Notes: a model not told the origin generated them from the sequence alone. A stretch of 64,000 nucleotides of DNA from Bordetella genomosp. 13 (GCF_007679965.1 NZ_VEHL01000009.1:124001-188000); one strand, 5' to 3'. Positions 1 to 11,519 are shown, counted from the stretch's first letter. A program made the numbers and translations.

Positions 1-1807
1 GGCCTCGGCCGCCGGCACCCTGTCCTCGGTGATCTTCGTGCTGCCGGCACTGGTGATGCTGGGGCACTGGCAGGGCTTTCCGTTCTGGCAGACGCTGGCC
101 ATCTGCGCGGCTGGCGGCGCCCTGGGCGTGATGTTCACCATTCCGCTGCGCCACGTCATGGTGGTCAAGAGCGACCTGCCGTATCCCGAGGGCGTGGCGG
201 CCGCCGAGATCCTGCGCGTGGGCAGCGCGGCGCGCGCCGAAGAGGCGGGCGGCGACAGGCGCGAGGGCGGCACCGGCATGGCCGACATCGTGGCCGGCGG
301 CGGCGTGGCGGCCGTGGTCAGCTTCGCCGCCAGCGGCCTGCGAGTGCTGGGCGACGGCGCCAGCCGGTGGCTGGAACTGGGCGGCGCGGTGTTCCGCCTG
401 CCGATGGGCTTTTCGCTGGCGCTGCTGGGCGCGGGCTACCTGATCGGCATCGTCGCGGGTCTGGCCATGCTGACCGGCCTGGTGATCGCGTGGGGCGTGG
501 CCGTGCCGGTGCTGACCGCGCTGGGCACGCCCGCCGCCGGCCAGTCCATCGAGGCGTACGCCACCGGCCTGTGGTCCTCGCAGGTGCGCTTCATCGGAGC
601 GGGCGTGATCGGCGTGGGCGCCGTGTGGACGCTGGCCACGCTGTTCGCGCCCATGGTCCGCGGCGTGCGCGCTTCATTCTCGGCGTTCGGCAAGCGGGGC
701 GAGAGCCAGGACGGCCTGGCGCCCCGCACCGAGCGCGACCTGGGCGGACGCTGGATTCTGGCGGTGACGCTGGCGCTGGTCGTGGTGCTGGCCGCCGCGT
801 TCTACCTGTTCCTGGCGGGCACGCCGCTGCCGGCAGGCCAGGAATGGCGCCTGGCCGCCTACGCCGTGGCGTTCGCCTTCATCTTCGGCTTCCTGGTGGC
901 GGCCGCCTGCGGCTACATGGCGGGCCTGGTGGGCTCGTCGACCAGCCCGATCTCGGGCGTGGGCATCATGGCCATCGTGCTGGTATCCGTGCTGCTGCTG
1001 GCGCTGGGCAACGGTATGTCGGGCGACCAGGGCGCGCGCCAGGCCATCGCACTGGCCATCTTCACGACCTCGGCGGTGGTGGCGGTGGCCTCCATTTCCA
1101 ACGACAACCTGCAGGATCTGAAGACCGGCTGGCTGGTGGGGGCGACGCCGTGGCGCCAGCAGGTGGCGCTGTTGATCGGCTGTGGCGTGGGCGCCGTGGT
1201 GATCTCGCCGGTGCTGGACCTGCTGTACCAGGCCTACGGCTTCGCCGACGCGCTGCCGCGCCCCGACATGGATCCCGACCAGGCCCTGTCGGCGCCGCAG
1301 GCCTCGCTGATGCTGGCCATCGCGCGCGGCATCTTCACGCATCAACTGAACTGGGACATGATCCTGATCGGCGTGGCCGTGGGCATCGCGCTGATCGGGC
1401 TGGACCAGATCCTGGCGCGCACCTGCCGCGTGGCGCGCATGCCCGTGCTGGCCGTGGGCATCGGCATCTACCTGCCGCCCACGGTGGCCTCGCCCATCGT
1501 GGTGGGCGCCGTGCTGGCCTGGTTCCTGGGCCGCGCGCTGAAGCGCCGCGCCGCCGCGCGCGGGCAGGATGCCGAGGAATACGCCAAGGCGCCGGAGCGG
1601 CGCGGGGTGCTGATCGCCTCGGGCCTCATCGTGGGCGAGAGCCTGGTGGGCGTGCTGATGGCAGTGCTGATCGGCGCCAGCGGCGGCCAGACGCCGGTGG
1701 CCATCGCCGGCGAGGGCTTCGCGGCGACCGCGGCGGGCCTGGGGCTGGCGGTGTTCGCGCTGGTGGCGGTGTGGTTCTGGCGCCGGGTGATGGGGATGGC
1801 GCGGTGA
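1..1807 (+). CDS. OPT-family oligopeptide/metal-chelate transporter (5' truncated by window edge)
   Basis: The frame is open from base 2 with no start in the window, so the N-terminus is missing. About 602 residues are visible, with many hydrophobic segments typical of a polytopic inner-membrane carrier. The stretch LPYPEGVAAAEILRVG near the start and the later segment GSSTSPISGVGIMAIV match conserved OPT-family blocks. OPT proteins move small peptides or peptide-like metal chelates into the cell; the substrate cannot be told from sequence. The gene is convergent with the dehydrogenase E1 gene, with about 110 bases between them. A GTG at 29 is possible but lies inside conserved sequence and is probably not the true start. 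Confidence 0.85.
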   Translation, partial: ASAAGTLSSVIFVLPALVMLGHWQGFPFWQTLAICAAGGALGVMFTIPLRHVMVVKSDLPYPEGVAAAEILRVGSAARAEEAGGDRREGGTGMADIVAGGGVAAVVSFAASGLRVLGDGASRWLELGGAVFRLPMGFSLALLGAGYLIGIVAGLAMLTGLVIAWGVAVPVLTALGTPAAGQSIEAYATGLWSSQVRFIGAGVIGVGAVWTLATLFAPMVRGVRASFSAFGKRGESQDGLAPRTERDLGGRWILAVTLALVVVLAAAFYLFLAGTPLPAGQEWRLAAYAVAFAFIFGFLVAAACGYMAGLVGSSTSPISGVGIMAIVLVSVLLLALGNGMSGDQGARQAIALAIFTTSAVVAVASISNDNLQDLKTGWLVGATPWRQQVALLIGCGVGAVVISPVLDLLYQAYGFADALPRPDMDPDQALSAPQASLMLAIARGIFTHQLNWDMILIGVAVGIALIGLDQILARTCRVARMPVLAVGIGIYLPPTVASPIVVGAVLAWFLGRALKRRAAARGQDAEEYAKAPERRGVLIASGLIVGESLVGVLMAVLIGASGGQTPVAIAGEGFAATAAGLGLAVFALVAVWFWRRVMGMAR

Positions 1808-1919
1808 GACGCTTTTTGTCCCTGCCAGCGGTGGCGCTGTCCGAGATCGATTCGCCGGGGCCATCACGATCCTGGCCGTCCGGCATGAACGCGAAGACGA
1901 TTTCTACTGACCGGTGCTG

Positions 1920-4619
1920 TCACGCCTCCCACGGCGGCACGCCGCGCGGGGCATCGTTCAGCAGGCGGTCGCGCAGGAGCGTGCGCGCGGCCGCGTGGCG
2001 TTCGTCGCCGCCGGCCAGCAGGTCCAGCGCCTGCAGCACCATCCAGTCGGCGCTGACCTCGAAGAAATCCCGCAGCCGCGCCCGCGTGTCGCTGCGCCCG
2101 AAGCCGTCGGTGCCCAGCACGCGGCAGGGCGCGTCTATCCAGGCGCGGATCTGCTCGGGCACGGCGCGCACGTAGTCGCTGGCGGCCACCACCGGCAGCG
2201 CCGCGTCGCCCAGGCATTGCGTGATCCAGGCGGGCTCGGCGCCGTCCGAGCCCAGCAGGCGCGCGCGGTCGGCATGGCGGGCGTCGCGCGCCAGTTCGGA
2301 ATAGCTGGTGACGCTCCAGACCTCGGCGGCGATCTCGTGGTCGGCGGCCAGCCGCTGGGCGGCCTTCAAGGCTTCGCCGACCATGGGGCCCGCCGCCAGC
2401 AGGCGCAGCTGCGCCGCGCCTGCTGGCGCGTGCACGCGATGCATGCCGCGCACGATGCCTTGCCGCGCGTCTTCGTTGGGCAGGTCGGGCTGCGGCAGAT
2501 TTTCGTTGGTGACGGTCAGGTAGTAGAACTCGTCGCGCTGCTCGTGCAGCATGCGCCGCATGCCGTGCTCGACCAGCACCGCGACCTCGTAGGCGAACGC
2601 CGGATCGTAGGCGCGGCAGTTCGGCACGGTGGCGGCGGCCAGGTGGCTGGCGCCGTCCTGGTGCTGCAGGCCTTCGCCGCCCAGCGTGGTGCGGCCCGAG
2701 GTGGCGCCGATCAGGAAGCCACGCGTGCGCTGGTCGGCCGCGGCCCAGATCAGGTCGCCGATGCGCTGGAAGCCGAACATCGAGTAGTAGATGTAGAACG
2801 GCAGCATGGGCAGGCCGTTGACCGAATAACTGGTGCCCGCCGCCGTCCATGACGAGATGGCGCCCGCCTCGGTGATGCCTTCTTCCAGGATCTGTCCGTC
2901 GCGCGCCTCGCGGTAGTACAGCACCGAGCCGATGTCCTCGGGCTCGTACAGCTGGCCTTGCGCGGAGTAGATGCCGATCTGGCGGAACAGGTTGGCCATG
3001 CCGAAGGTGCGCGCCTCGTCGGCCACGATGGGCACGATGCGCGGGCCCACGCAGGCGTCCTTCAGCAGAGCGGTCAGCATGCGCACCAGCGCCATGGTGG
3101 ACGACATCTCCTTGCCGTTGGCGGCCAGCGCGAACTGCGCCCATTGCGTGGCGGGCGGCGTGGGCAGGGCGCAGTCGGGCGCGATGCGACGCGGCACGTG
3201 CCCGCCCAGCGCCGCGCGGCGCGCCTGCAGGTGGCGCATCTCGGCGCTGTCGGGGGCCGGGCGGAAGAACTTCAGCGCCAGGCAGTCGGCATCCGAAATG
3301 GGCAGGGAGAAGCGGTCGCGGAAGGCCAGCAGCGCGTCGCCGTCCAGCTTCTTCTGCTGGTGCGTGGTCATCTTGCCCTGGCCGGCCGTGCCCATGCCGA
3401 AACCCTTCTTGGTCTGCGCCAGGATGACGGTGGGCTGGCCGCGGTGCCGCACCGCGCGATGGTAGGCGGCGTGGATCTTGGCCATGTCGTGGCCGCCGCG
3501 GCGCAGCCGGTCGATGGCCTCGTCGGACCAGTCTGCCACCAGCGCCGCCAGCTCGGGGTCGCGGCCGAAGAAGTGCTCGCGGTTGTAGGCGCCGTCATTG
3601 GCGGCGTAGGTCTGGAACTGGCCGTCGACCGTTTGCGAGAAGGCGCGCGCCAGGGCGCCGCTGGCGTCGCGGCGCAGCAGGGTGTCCCAGTCGCCGCCCC
3701 ACACCAGCTTGATGACGTTCCAGCCCGCGCCGGCGTACAGGGTTTCGAGTTCGTCGATGATGCGGCCGTTGCCGCGCACCGGGCCGTCCAGGCGCTGCAG
3801 GTTGCAGTTGACCACGAAGATCAGGTTGTCCAGCCCCTCGCGCGCGGCCAGGGTGAGGGCGGCGATGGACTCGGGCTCGTCCATTTCGCCGTCGCCGAAG
3901 ATGCCCCACACCTTGCGGTCGGACGGCGCGGCCAGCGAGCGGTGTTCCAGGTAGCGCATGAAGCGCGCCTGGTAGATGGCGTTGATCGGCCCCAGCCCCA
4001 TCGAGCCCGTGGGGAATTGCCAGAAGTCGGGCATCAGCCAGGGATGCGGATAGGACGACAGCCCGCGCAGGCCGCCCGCCTGCGCGGTGATTTCCTGGCG
4101 GAACAGGGCCAGTTCGGACTCGTCCAGGAAGCCTTCCAGGAAGGCGCGCGCATACACGCCAGGCGCCGAATGCGGCTGCATGTAGACCAGGTCGCCCTGC
4201 GCGCCGTCGCCGGCGCGGAAGAAGTGGTTGAAACCCACCTCGAACAGGTCGGCCGCCGACGCATAGCTGGCGATGTGGCCGCCCAGTTCGCCGTGCGCCT
4301 GGTTGGCGCGCACCACCATGGCCAGCGCGTTCCAGCGGTTGATCGACGCGATGCGTTCTTCCAGCGCCAGGTTGCCGGGGAACGGCGGTTCCTCGTCCAC
4401 CGGGATGGTATTGAGGTAGGCCGTGCGCGTCAGGCCCGGCGCGCGCACGCCCAGCCGCGTGGCGTGGGCCAGCAGTTGCTCCACCACGTACGCCGCGCGG
4501 GCCGGGCCGTCCGTCTCGACCAGCGATTGCAGCGCCTCGCGCCATTCGGCGGTTTCGGCGGGGTCGTGGTCGGTCTGGCCGGCGGGCAGGTGGTCCGGCT
4601 GGAAGGGGGCATCGCGCAT
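1920..4619 (-). CDS. Homodimeric 2-oxoacid dehydrogenase E1 (AceE/MdeB-like)
   Basis: An 899-residue thiamine-diphosphate enzyme of the AceE type. The ThDP motif is clear: GDGEMDEPES, followed about 27 residues later by VVNCNLQRLDG, then a conserved RGNGRIIDELE stretch. The family decarboxylates pyruvate or 2-oxobutyrate and passes the acyl group to a lipoyl E2. No E2 or E3 gene adjoins it, so it probably borrows subunits from elsewhere. The divergent Lrp-type gene recalls the mdeB-mdeR arrangement of Pseudomonas methionine catabolism, which favours 2-oxobutyrate, but this is inference. I chose the ATG at 4619, with a weak GAGCGAGA upstream; an ATG at 4640 adds seven residues and has no better ribosome site. 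Confidence 0.85.
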   Translation of the reverse strand: MRDAPFQPDHLPAGQTDHDPAETAEWREALQSLVETDGPARAAYVVEQLLAHATRLGVRAPGLTRTAYLNTIPVDEEPPFPGNLALEERIASINRWNALAMVVRANQAHGELGGHIASYASAADLFEVGFNHFFRAGDGAQGDLVYMQPHSAPGVYARAFLEGFLDESELALFRQEITAQAGGLRGLSSYPHPWLMPDFWQFPTGSMGLGPINAIYQARFMRYLEHRSLAAPSDRKVWGIFGDGEMDEPESIAALTLAAREGLDNLIFVVNCNLQRLDGPVRGNGRIIDELETLYAGAGWNVIKLVWGGDWDTLLRRDASGALARAFSQTVDGQFQTYAANDGAYNREHFFGRDPELAALVADWSDEAIDRLRRGGHDMAKIHAAYHRAVRHRGQPTVILAQTKKGFGMGTAGQGKMTTHQQKKLDGDALLAFRDRFSLPISDADCLALKFFRPAPDSAEMRHLQARRAALGGHVPRRIAPDCALPTPPATQWAQFALAANGKEMSSTMALVRMLTALLKDACVGPRIVPIVADEARTFGMANLFRQIGIYSAQGQLYEPEDIGSVLYYREARDGQILEEGITEAGAISSWTAAGTSYSVNGLPMLPFYIYYSMFGFQRIGDLIWAAADQRTRGFLIGATSGRTTLGGEGLQHQDGASHLAAATVPNCRAYDPAFAYEVAVLVEHGMRRMLHEQRDEFYYLTVTNENLPQPDLPNEDARQGIVRGMHRVHAPAGAAQLRLLAAGPMVGEALKAAQRLAADHEIAAEVWSVTSYSELARDARHADRARLLGSDGAEPAWITQCLGDAALPVVAASDYVRAVPEQIRAWIDAPCRVLGTDGFGRSDTRARLRDFFEVSADWMVLQALDLLAGGDERHAAARTLLRDRLLNDAPRGVPPWEA

Positions 4620-4754
4620 GGATTGTCTCGCTCTGGTCATGGTATTGGCCCATCCATGCTATTCCCGTTGCCGGCGCATGGGTGATCGAAAATGCGTGCC
4701 GAAAGCGGCCTAAACGGTGCAAAATTCCGTGAAACCGACGACGAGGAGCACGAC

Positions 4755-5225
4755 ATGCCGAAGACGCCGCTGGATGCCATCGACCGGCGCATCCTGGCGC
4801 AACTGCAGACCGATTCCAGCCTGACCAACGTGGAGCTGGCCCGACGCGTGAACCTGTCGCCGTCGCCCTGCCTGGCCCGGGTGAAGGCGCTGGAGTCGGC
4901 CGGCGTCATCCGCGGCTATGTGGCGCTGGCCGACCCCCTGCAACTGGGCCTGAGCCTGAACGTGTTCATCCAGGTCAGCCTGGAAAAGCAGATCGAATCC
5001 GAGCTGGAGCGGTTCCAGAATGCGATGGCCGACTGCCCCGAGGTGATGGAGTGCTATCTGATGACGGGCGACGCCGATTATCTGCTGCGCGTGGTGGTGC
5101 CCGACATGCCGGGACTGGAGCAGTTCGTGGTCAGCCGGCTGTCGCGCATCCCCGGCGTCAAGAATATCCGCTCGGGATTTGCGCTGAAACAGGTCAAATA
5201 CCAGACCGCCTTGCCGCTGGGCTGA
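4755..5225 (+). CDS. Lrp/AsnC-family transcriptional regulator
   Basis: A 156-residue regulator. Residues 1-60 form the winged helix-turn-helix (DAIDRRILAQLQ, then NVELARRVNLSPSPCLARVK) and residues 65-150 the RAM effector-binding domain. The ATG at 4755 is preceded by GAGGAG at good spacing; a longer frame from 4692 lacks such a site and reads into non-conserved sequence. It is divergent from the E1 gene with 135 bases between, so it likely controls that gene in response to an amino acid or 2-oxoacid. Lrp proteins assemble as octamers or dimers of dimers on DNA. The effector is not known. Confidence 0.9.
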   Translation: MPKTPLDAIDRRILAQLQTDSSLTNVELARRVNLSPSPCLARVKALESAGVIRGYVALADPLQLGLSLNVFIQVSLEKQIESELERFQNAMADCPEVMECYLMTGDADYLLRVVVPDMPGLEQFVVSRLSRIPGVKNIRSGFALKQVKYQTALPLG

Positions 5226-5606
5226 AACCGTCCTGAAAAAATGCCCTTGCTGAAGGGGTGTTTTCCACTGCGCGGGCGCGGATGTGGTTGGAAAACCGCG
5301 TTCGCGCGCCTGCCCTGTGCCCCTGTCGACAAAAAATTGCAACACTCGATGGAGGCAGTTGACCGCGCGTAGCGTGCATCATCGGCGCCGTTGCGCCCAA
5401 GCTGGCGCAGCCCGCGGGTCGCGGCCAGGGCGGTCATCGGCCTGTCGCACGACGTGCCCACACTCAAGGCGCTATACTGCCAAATACGGCTTTCGAGGCT
5501 TGTACATCGCCTTCTGCCCCTGCTATCCGCCAACCGGGAAGCCCGTGTCGCGGAAGGTTTTCCTGCATCGTATCGAGTGAAGCACTCGTCTAGGTGAAGC
5601 GTCATT
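5226..5606. other. Intergenic region before odhA
   Basis: These 381 bases hold no convincing gene. A weak hairpin with a short T run lies just after the Lrp stop (5235-5264). A TATACT hexamer at 5473-5478 could be the -10 box of the odh operon promoter, but no good -35 box is seen 16-18 bases upstream. The leader from there to the odhA start would be about 125 bases. Confidence 0.4.
5235..5264 (+). terminator. Possible weak terminator after the Lrp gene
   Basis: An imperfect stem pairs AAAATGCCCTT with AAGGGGTGTTTT around a GCTG loop, about 10 bases after the Lrp stop codon. The T-rich right arm would serve as the release tract. The stem contains wobble pairs and a bulge, so the call is tentative. 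Confidence 0.4.
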
Positions 5607-8477
5607 ATGTCTACGGAATCAGAGTCCCTTTCCACCTCCTATCTTTTCGGGGGTAATGCCCCGTACGTCGAAGAGCTTTACGAAGCCTATCTCGACAATC
5701 CGGGCTCCGTTCCGGACAACTGGCGCGAATACTTCGACCAGCTGCAGCATTCTCCCGCCACCGACGGCCAGGACGGCACCCGCGACCAGGCCCACGCTCC
5801 CATCGTCCAGTCGTTCGCCGAGCGCGCCCGCGCCAATGCCTTCGTGCACCGGTCGGCCGAGCCCGACCTGTCCGTGGCCAGCAAGCAGGTGTCGGTGCAG
5901 ACCCTCATCGGTTCCTACCGTTCGCTGGGTTCGCGCTGGGCCGACCTCGACCCGCTCAAGCGCCAGGAGCGCCCGGCGATCCCCGAGCTGGATCCCGCGT
6001 TCTACGGCCTGACCGAGTCCGACCTCGACCAGACCTACTCGGCCACCAACACGTACTTCACGACCGCCAGCACCATGACGCTGCGCGACATCCTGAAGGC
6101 CCTGCGCGACACGTACTGCCGCTCGATCGGCGCCGAGTACACCCACATCTCCGATCCCGCCGCCAAGCGCTGGATCCAGGAACGCCTGGAAAGCACGCTG
6201 GGCGCGCCGTCGTTCAACAACGACCAGAAGCGCCACATCCTGCAGCAGCTGACCGAAGCCGAAGGCCTCGAGCGCTTCCTGCACACCAAGTACGTCGGCC
6301 AGAAGCGCTTCTCGCTGGAAGGCGGCGAGAGCTTCATTGCCTCGATGGACGAAACGATCCATCACGCCAGCGAGAACGGCGTCCAGGAAGTCATCGTGGG
6401 CATGGCTCACCGTGGCCGCCTGAACATGCTGGTCAACATCATGGGCAAGATGCCCGGTGACCTGTTCGCCGAGTTCGAGGGCAAGCACGCCGAGGGCCTG
6501 ACCGACGGCGACGTGAAGTACCACAACGGTTTCTCCAGCGACATCTCGGGCCGTGGCGGCCCGGTGCACCTGTCGCTGGCGTTCAACCCGTCCCACCTCG
6601 AGATCGTCAATCCCGTGGTCGAAGGCAGCGTGCGCGCTCGCCAGGAACGCCGCGGCGACCACGAAGGCCGCCAGGTGCTGCCGGTGCTGGTGCACGGCGA
6701 CGCGGCCTTTGCCGGCCAGGGCGTGGTGATGGAGACCCTGAACCTCGCCCAGACCCGCGGCTATGGCACGGGCGGCACGCTGCACATCGTCATCAACAAC
6801 CAGATCGGCTTCACCACGTCGGATCCGCGCGACTCGCGTTCGACGCTGTATTGCACCGACGTGGTCAAGATGATCGAAGCCCCGGTGTTCCACGTCAACG
6901 GCGACGATCCCGAAGCCGTCGTGTACGCCACCAAGCTGGCGCTGGACTACCGCATGCAGTTCCGTCACGACGTCGTGATCGACATCGTGTGTTTCCGCAA
7001 GCTGGGCCACAACGAGCAGGACACGCCTTCGCTGACGCAGCCGCTGATGTACAAGCGCATCGGCCACCACGGCGGCACGCGCAAGCTGTACGCCGACAAG
7101 CTCGCCACGCAGGGCGTGCTGGGTGAAGGCGAAGCCGATCAACTGGTGAAGGACTACCGCCAGCTGATGGAAGACGGTCAACGCACCATCGAGCCGGTGC
7201 TGACCGACTACAAGAGCAAGTACGCCATCGACTGGTCGCCCTTCATGGGCGCCAAGTGGACCGACCAGGCCGATACCGCCGTGCCGCTGGCCGAACTCAA
7301 GCGCATCGGCGAGCGCATCACCACGGTGCCGGAAGGCTTCACGGTGCATCCGCTGGTCAACAAGCTGCTGAACGACCGCCGCAACATGGCCAAGGGCGAG
7401 CTGAACCTCGACTGGGGCATGGGCGAACACCTGGCCTTCGCCACGCTGGTGGCGTCGGGCTACTCGATCCGCATCACCGGTCAGGATTCGGGCCGTGGCA
7501 CGTTCACGCACCGCCATGCCGTGCTGCACGACCAGAACCGTGAACGCTGGAACGACGGTACCTACATCCCGCTGCAGAACGTCTCCGAGGGCCAGGCGCC
7601 CTTCACGGTGATCGACTCGGTGCTGTCCGAAGAGGCCGTTCTGGGCTTCGAATACGGCTACTCCAGCGCCGAACCCAACACCCTGACCATCTGGGAGGCC
7701 CAGTTCGGCGACTTCGTCAACGGCGCTCAGGTCGTGATCGACCAGTTCATCAGCGCTGGCGAAGCCAAGTGGGGCCGCCAGTCGGGCCTGACCATGATGC
7801 TGCCGCACGGCTACGAGGGCCAGGGCCCCGAGCACTCGTCGGCCCGCATCGAGCGTTTCCTGCAGCTGTGCGCGGACAACAACATGCAGGTGGTGCAGCC
7901 CACCTCGGCCTCGCAGATCTTCCACCTGCTGCGCCGCCAGATGATCCGCGCCTTCCGCAAGCCGCTGGTCATCCTGACGCCCAAGTCGCTGCTGCGCAAC
8001 AAGGACGCCGGTTCGCCGCTGTCCGACCTGGCCGGCGGCCGCTTCCAGCCGATCATCGGCGAAGTGGACGAGTCGATCAAGGGCGCGTCGGTCAAGCGCG
8101 TGCTGGTGTGCTCGGGCAAGGTCTACTACGACCTGATCAACGCACGCACCGAACGCGAAGCCAGCAACGTGGCCATCGTCCGCGTCGAGCAGCTCTATCC
8201 CTTCGCGCACAAGTCCTTCGAGGCCGAACTGCGCAAGTACCCGAAGGCCACCGAAGTGGTCTGGGTGCAGGACGAGCCGCAGAACCAGGGTCCGTGGTTC
8301 TACGTGCAGCATCACCTGTACGAGAACATGAACGAAGGCCAGAAGCTGGGTTACGCGGGCCGCGCGGCCTCGGCCTCGCCGGCCGTCGGCTACCTGGCCA
8401 AGCACCAGGAGCAGCAGAAGGCCCTGATCGAACAGGCCTTCGCTCCCCGGTTCAAAGGCTTCATGCTGACCAAGTAA
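5607..8477 (+). CDS. odhA: 2-oxoglutarate dehydrogenase E1 component
   Basis: A 956-residue ThDP-dependent decarboxylase of the TCA cycle that acts on 2-oxoglutarate and reductively acylates the lipoyl domain of OdhB. The N-terminus carries the short E2-binding segment (LFGGNAPYVEELYEAYL). The catalytic region includes GMAHRGRLNMLVNIMGK and the ThDP-site stretch VNGDDPEAVVYATKLALDYR, followed by FRKLGHNEQDTPS. Length fits SucA/OdhA enzymes. The gene leads an operon with odhB 42 bases downstream, followed by odhL, the usual betaproteobacterial order without sdh genes attached. Confidence 0.97.
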   Translation: MSTESESLSTSYLFGGNAPYVEELYEAYLDNPGSVPDNWREYFDQLQHSPATDGQDGTRDQAHAPIVQSFAERARANAFVHRSAEPDLSVASKQVSVQTLIGSYRSLGSRWADLDPLKRQERPAIPELDPAFYGLTESDLDQTYSATNTYFTTASTMTLRDILKALRDTYCRSIGAEYTHISDPAAKRWIQERLESTLGAPSFNNDQKRHILQQLTEAEGLERFLHTKYVGQKRFSLEGGESFIASMDETIHHASENGVQEVIVGMAHRGRLNMLVNIMGKMPGDLFAEFEGKHAEGLTDGDVKYHNGFSSDISGRGGPVHLSLAFNPSHLEIVNPVVEGSVRARQERRGDHEGRQVLPVLVHGDAAFAGQGVVMETLNLAQTRGYGTGGTLHIVINNQIGFTTSDPRDSRSTLYCTDVVKMIEAPVFHVNGDDPEAVVYATKLALDYRMQFRHDVVIDIVCFRKLGHNEQDTPSLTQPLMYKRIGHHGGTRKLYADKLATQGVLGEGEADQLVKDYRQLMEDGQRTIEPVLTDYKSKYAIDWSPFMGAKWTDQADTAVPLAELKRIGERITTVPEGFTVHPLVNKLLNDRRNMAKGELNLDWGMGEHLAFATLVASGYSIRITGQDSGRGTFTHRHAVLHDQNRERWNDGTYIPLQNVSEGQAPFTVIDSVLSEEAVLGFEYGYSSAEPNTLTIWEAQFGDFVNGAQVVIDQFISAGEAKWGRQSGLTMMLPHGYEGQGPEHSSARIERFLQLCADNNMQVVQPTSASQIFHLLRRQMIRAFRKPLVILTPKSLLRNKDAGSPLSDLAGGRFQPIIGEVDESIKGASVKRVLVCSGKVYYDLINARTEREASNVAIVRVEQLYPFAHKSFEAELRKYPKATEVVWVQDEPQNQGPWFYVQHHLYENMNEGQKLGYAGRAASASPAVGYLAKHQEQQKALIEQAFAPRFKGFMLTK

Positions 8478-8519
8478 GCAGCACGTACAGAACACTCTCA
8501 ATATACGGAATTCATCACC

Positions 8520-9755
8520 ATGGCTATCACTGACGTCGTCGTTCCCCAACTGTCCGAGTCCGTCTCGGAAGCCACCCTGCTGACCTGGAAGAAGCAGCCG
8601 GGCTCCGCGGTCGAGGCCGACGAAATCCTGATCGAAGTCGAGACCGACAAGGTCGTGCTGGAAGTGCCCGCCCCGGCGTCGGGCGTGCTGTCCGAGATCG
8701 TCAAGGGCGACGGCAGCACCGTCGCCTCGGGCGAAGTCATCGCCCGCATCGACACGGCCGCCAAGGCCGCCGCCGCCCCGGCCACGGCGCCCGCCGAAGC
8801 CCCCAAGGCCGCTGCCGCGCCGGCCGCCGCGCCTGCTGCCGCACCCGCCGCGGCGCCGGCCAGCAGCGCCGCCGCCGGCATCGCCTCGCCCTCCGCCGCC
8901 AAGATCCTGGCCGAGAAGGGCGTGGACGCCGCCAGCGTGCAAGGCTCGGGCCGCGACGGCCGCGTCACCAAGGGCGACGCCCTGAACGCCGGCGCCGCCG
9001 CGCCGGCCGCCAAGGCCGCGGCTCCCGCCGCCGCCCCGACGCTGTCGCTGGACGGCCGTCCCGAGCAGCGCGTGCCGATGAGCCGCCTGCGCGCCCGCAT
9101 CGCCGAGCGCCTGCTGCAGTCGCAGTCGGAAAACGCCATCCTGACCACGTTCAACGAGGTCAACATGCAGGCCGTCATCGATCTGCGCAACAAGTACAAG
9201 GACAAGTTCGAGAAGGAGCACGGCGTCAAGCTGGGCTTCATGTCGTTCTTCGTGAAGGCCGCCGTGGCCGCCCTGAAGAAGTACCCCGTGCTGAACGCCT
9301 CGGTCGACGGCAAGGACATCATCTACCACGGCTACTTCGACATCGGCATCGCGGTGGGTTCGCCGCGCGGCCTGGTGGTGCCGATCCTGCGCAACGCCGA
9401 CCAGCTGTCGATCGCCGAGATCGAGAAGACCATCGGCGACTTCGGCAAGCGCGCCGGCGAAGGCAAGCTGGGCATCGAAGAGATGACCGGCGGCACGTTC
9501 TCCATCTCGAACGGCGGCGTGTTCGGCTCGATGCTGTCCACCCCGATCATCAATCCGCCGCAAGCGGCCATCCTGGGCATCCACGCCACCAAGGAGCGCC
9601 CCGTCGTCGAAAACGGCCAGATCGTGATCCGTCCGATCAACTACCTGGCCATGTCCTACGACCACCGCATCATCGACGGCCGTGAAGCCGTTCTGGGCCT
9701 GGTCGCCATGAAGGAAGCGCTGGAAGATCCGCAGCGCCTGCTGCTGGACCTGTAA
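8520..9755 (+). CDS. odhB: Dihydrolipoamide succinyltransferase (2-oxoglutarate dehydrogenase E2)
   Basis: A 411-residue E2 core protein. Residues 1-76 form one lipoyl domain with the lipoylation lysine in ETDKVVLEVPA. An Ala/Pro-rich linker (about 80-120) leads to the peripheral subunit-binding domain (ASPSAAKILAEKG, about 121-155), then a second linker and the catalytic domain. The active site DHRIIDGREAV places His at about 382 and Asp at about 386. It transfers succinyl groups from lipoate to CoA and forms the core of the complex. It is translated from an ATG 42 bases after odhA. Confidence 0.97.
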   Translation: MAITDVVVPQLSESVSEATLLTWKKQPGSAVEADEILIEVETDKVVLEVPAPASGVLSEIVKGDGSTVASGEVIARIDTAAKAAAAPATAPAEAPKAAAAPAAAPAAAPAAAPASSAAAGIASPSAAKILAEKGVDAASVQGSGRDGRVTKGDALNAGAAAPAAKAAAPAAAPTLSLDGRPEQRVPMSRLRARIAERLLQSQSENAILTTFNEVNMQAVIDLRNKYKDKFEKEHGVKLGFMSFFVKAAVAALKKYPVLNASVDGKDIIYHGYFDIGIAVGSPRGLVVPILRNADQLSIAEIEKTIGDFGKRAGEGKLGIEEMTGGTFSISNGGVFGSMLSTPIINPPQAAILGIHATKERPVVENGQIVIRPINYLAMSYDHRIIDGREAVLGLVAMKEALEDPQRLLLDL

Positions 9756-9873
9756 TCCAGTCCTCGGCCGGCGCGTCAGCGTCCGGCCCGGTCCCGGCCG
9801 CTGCCATTCGCGCAGCGGCCAGGCCGCCCACGCGGCCTCTGAAGACCTTTCCCCAATTCATCGCGAGAACCTC

Positions 9874-11301
<1,428 letters not shown>

Positions 11302-11368
11302 CCCACCCCCGAAGCGCTTCGCGCCGTCCACCGCGCGGCTTGCAAGCCGCTTGGATTCGCCAGGCACA

Positions 11369-11390
11369 GGACAGTCCGCGGGGACTGTCC
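11369..11390. repeat. Perfect inverted repeat after odhL
   Basis: GGACAGTCC and GGACTGTCC form a 9-bp perfect inverted repeat around a four-base GCGG loop, between odhL and zapE. There is no T run directly after it, so it may be a rho-independent-like stem, an RNA-stability hairpin or a dispersed palindromic repeat. Confidence 0.5.
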
Positions 11391-11519
11391 CGTGTCCGGG
11401 CTCATCCCCTCAAGGAGGCGACGCAGGCGGACCGGGAAACCCGGATCCGCCGCGTCCTCGCTTGAGCGGCACCTGTCTCATGCGCTGCGCATGCTGCCTG
11501 GCTGCGTGCCAAAATCAAT

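Noticed and set aside
5619..9665. A very long open frame on the minus strand opposite odhA and odhB
   Set aside because: It is the antisense shadow of two strongly conserved genes in GC-rich DNA; its translation is His/Arg/Ala/Gly-rich with no family signature.
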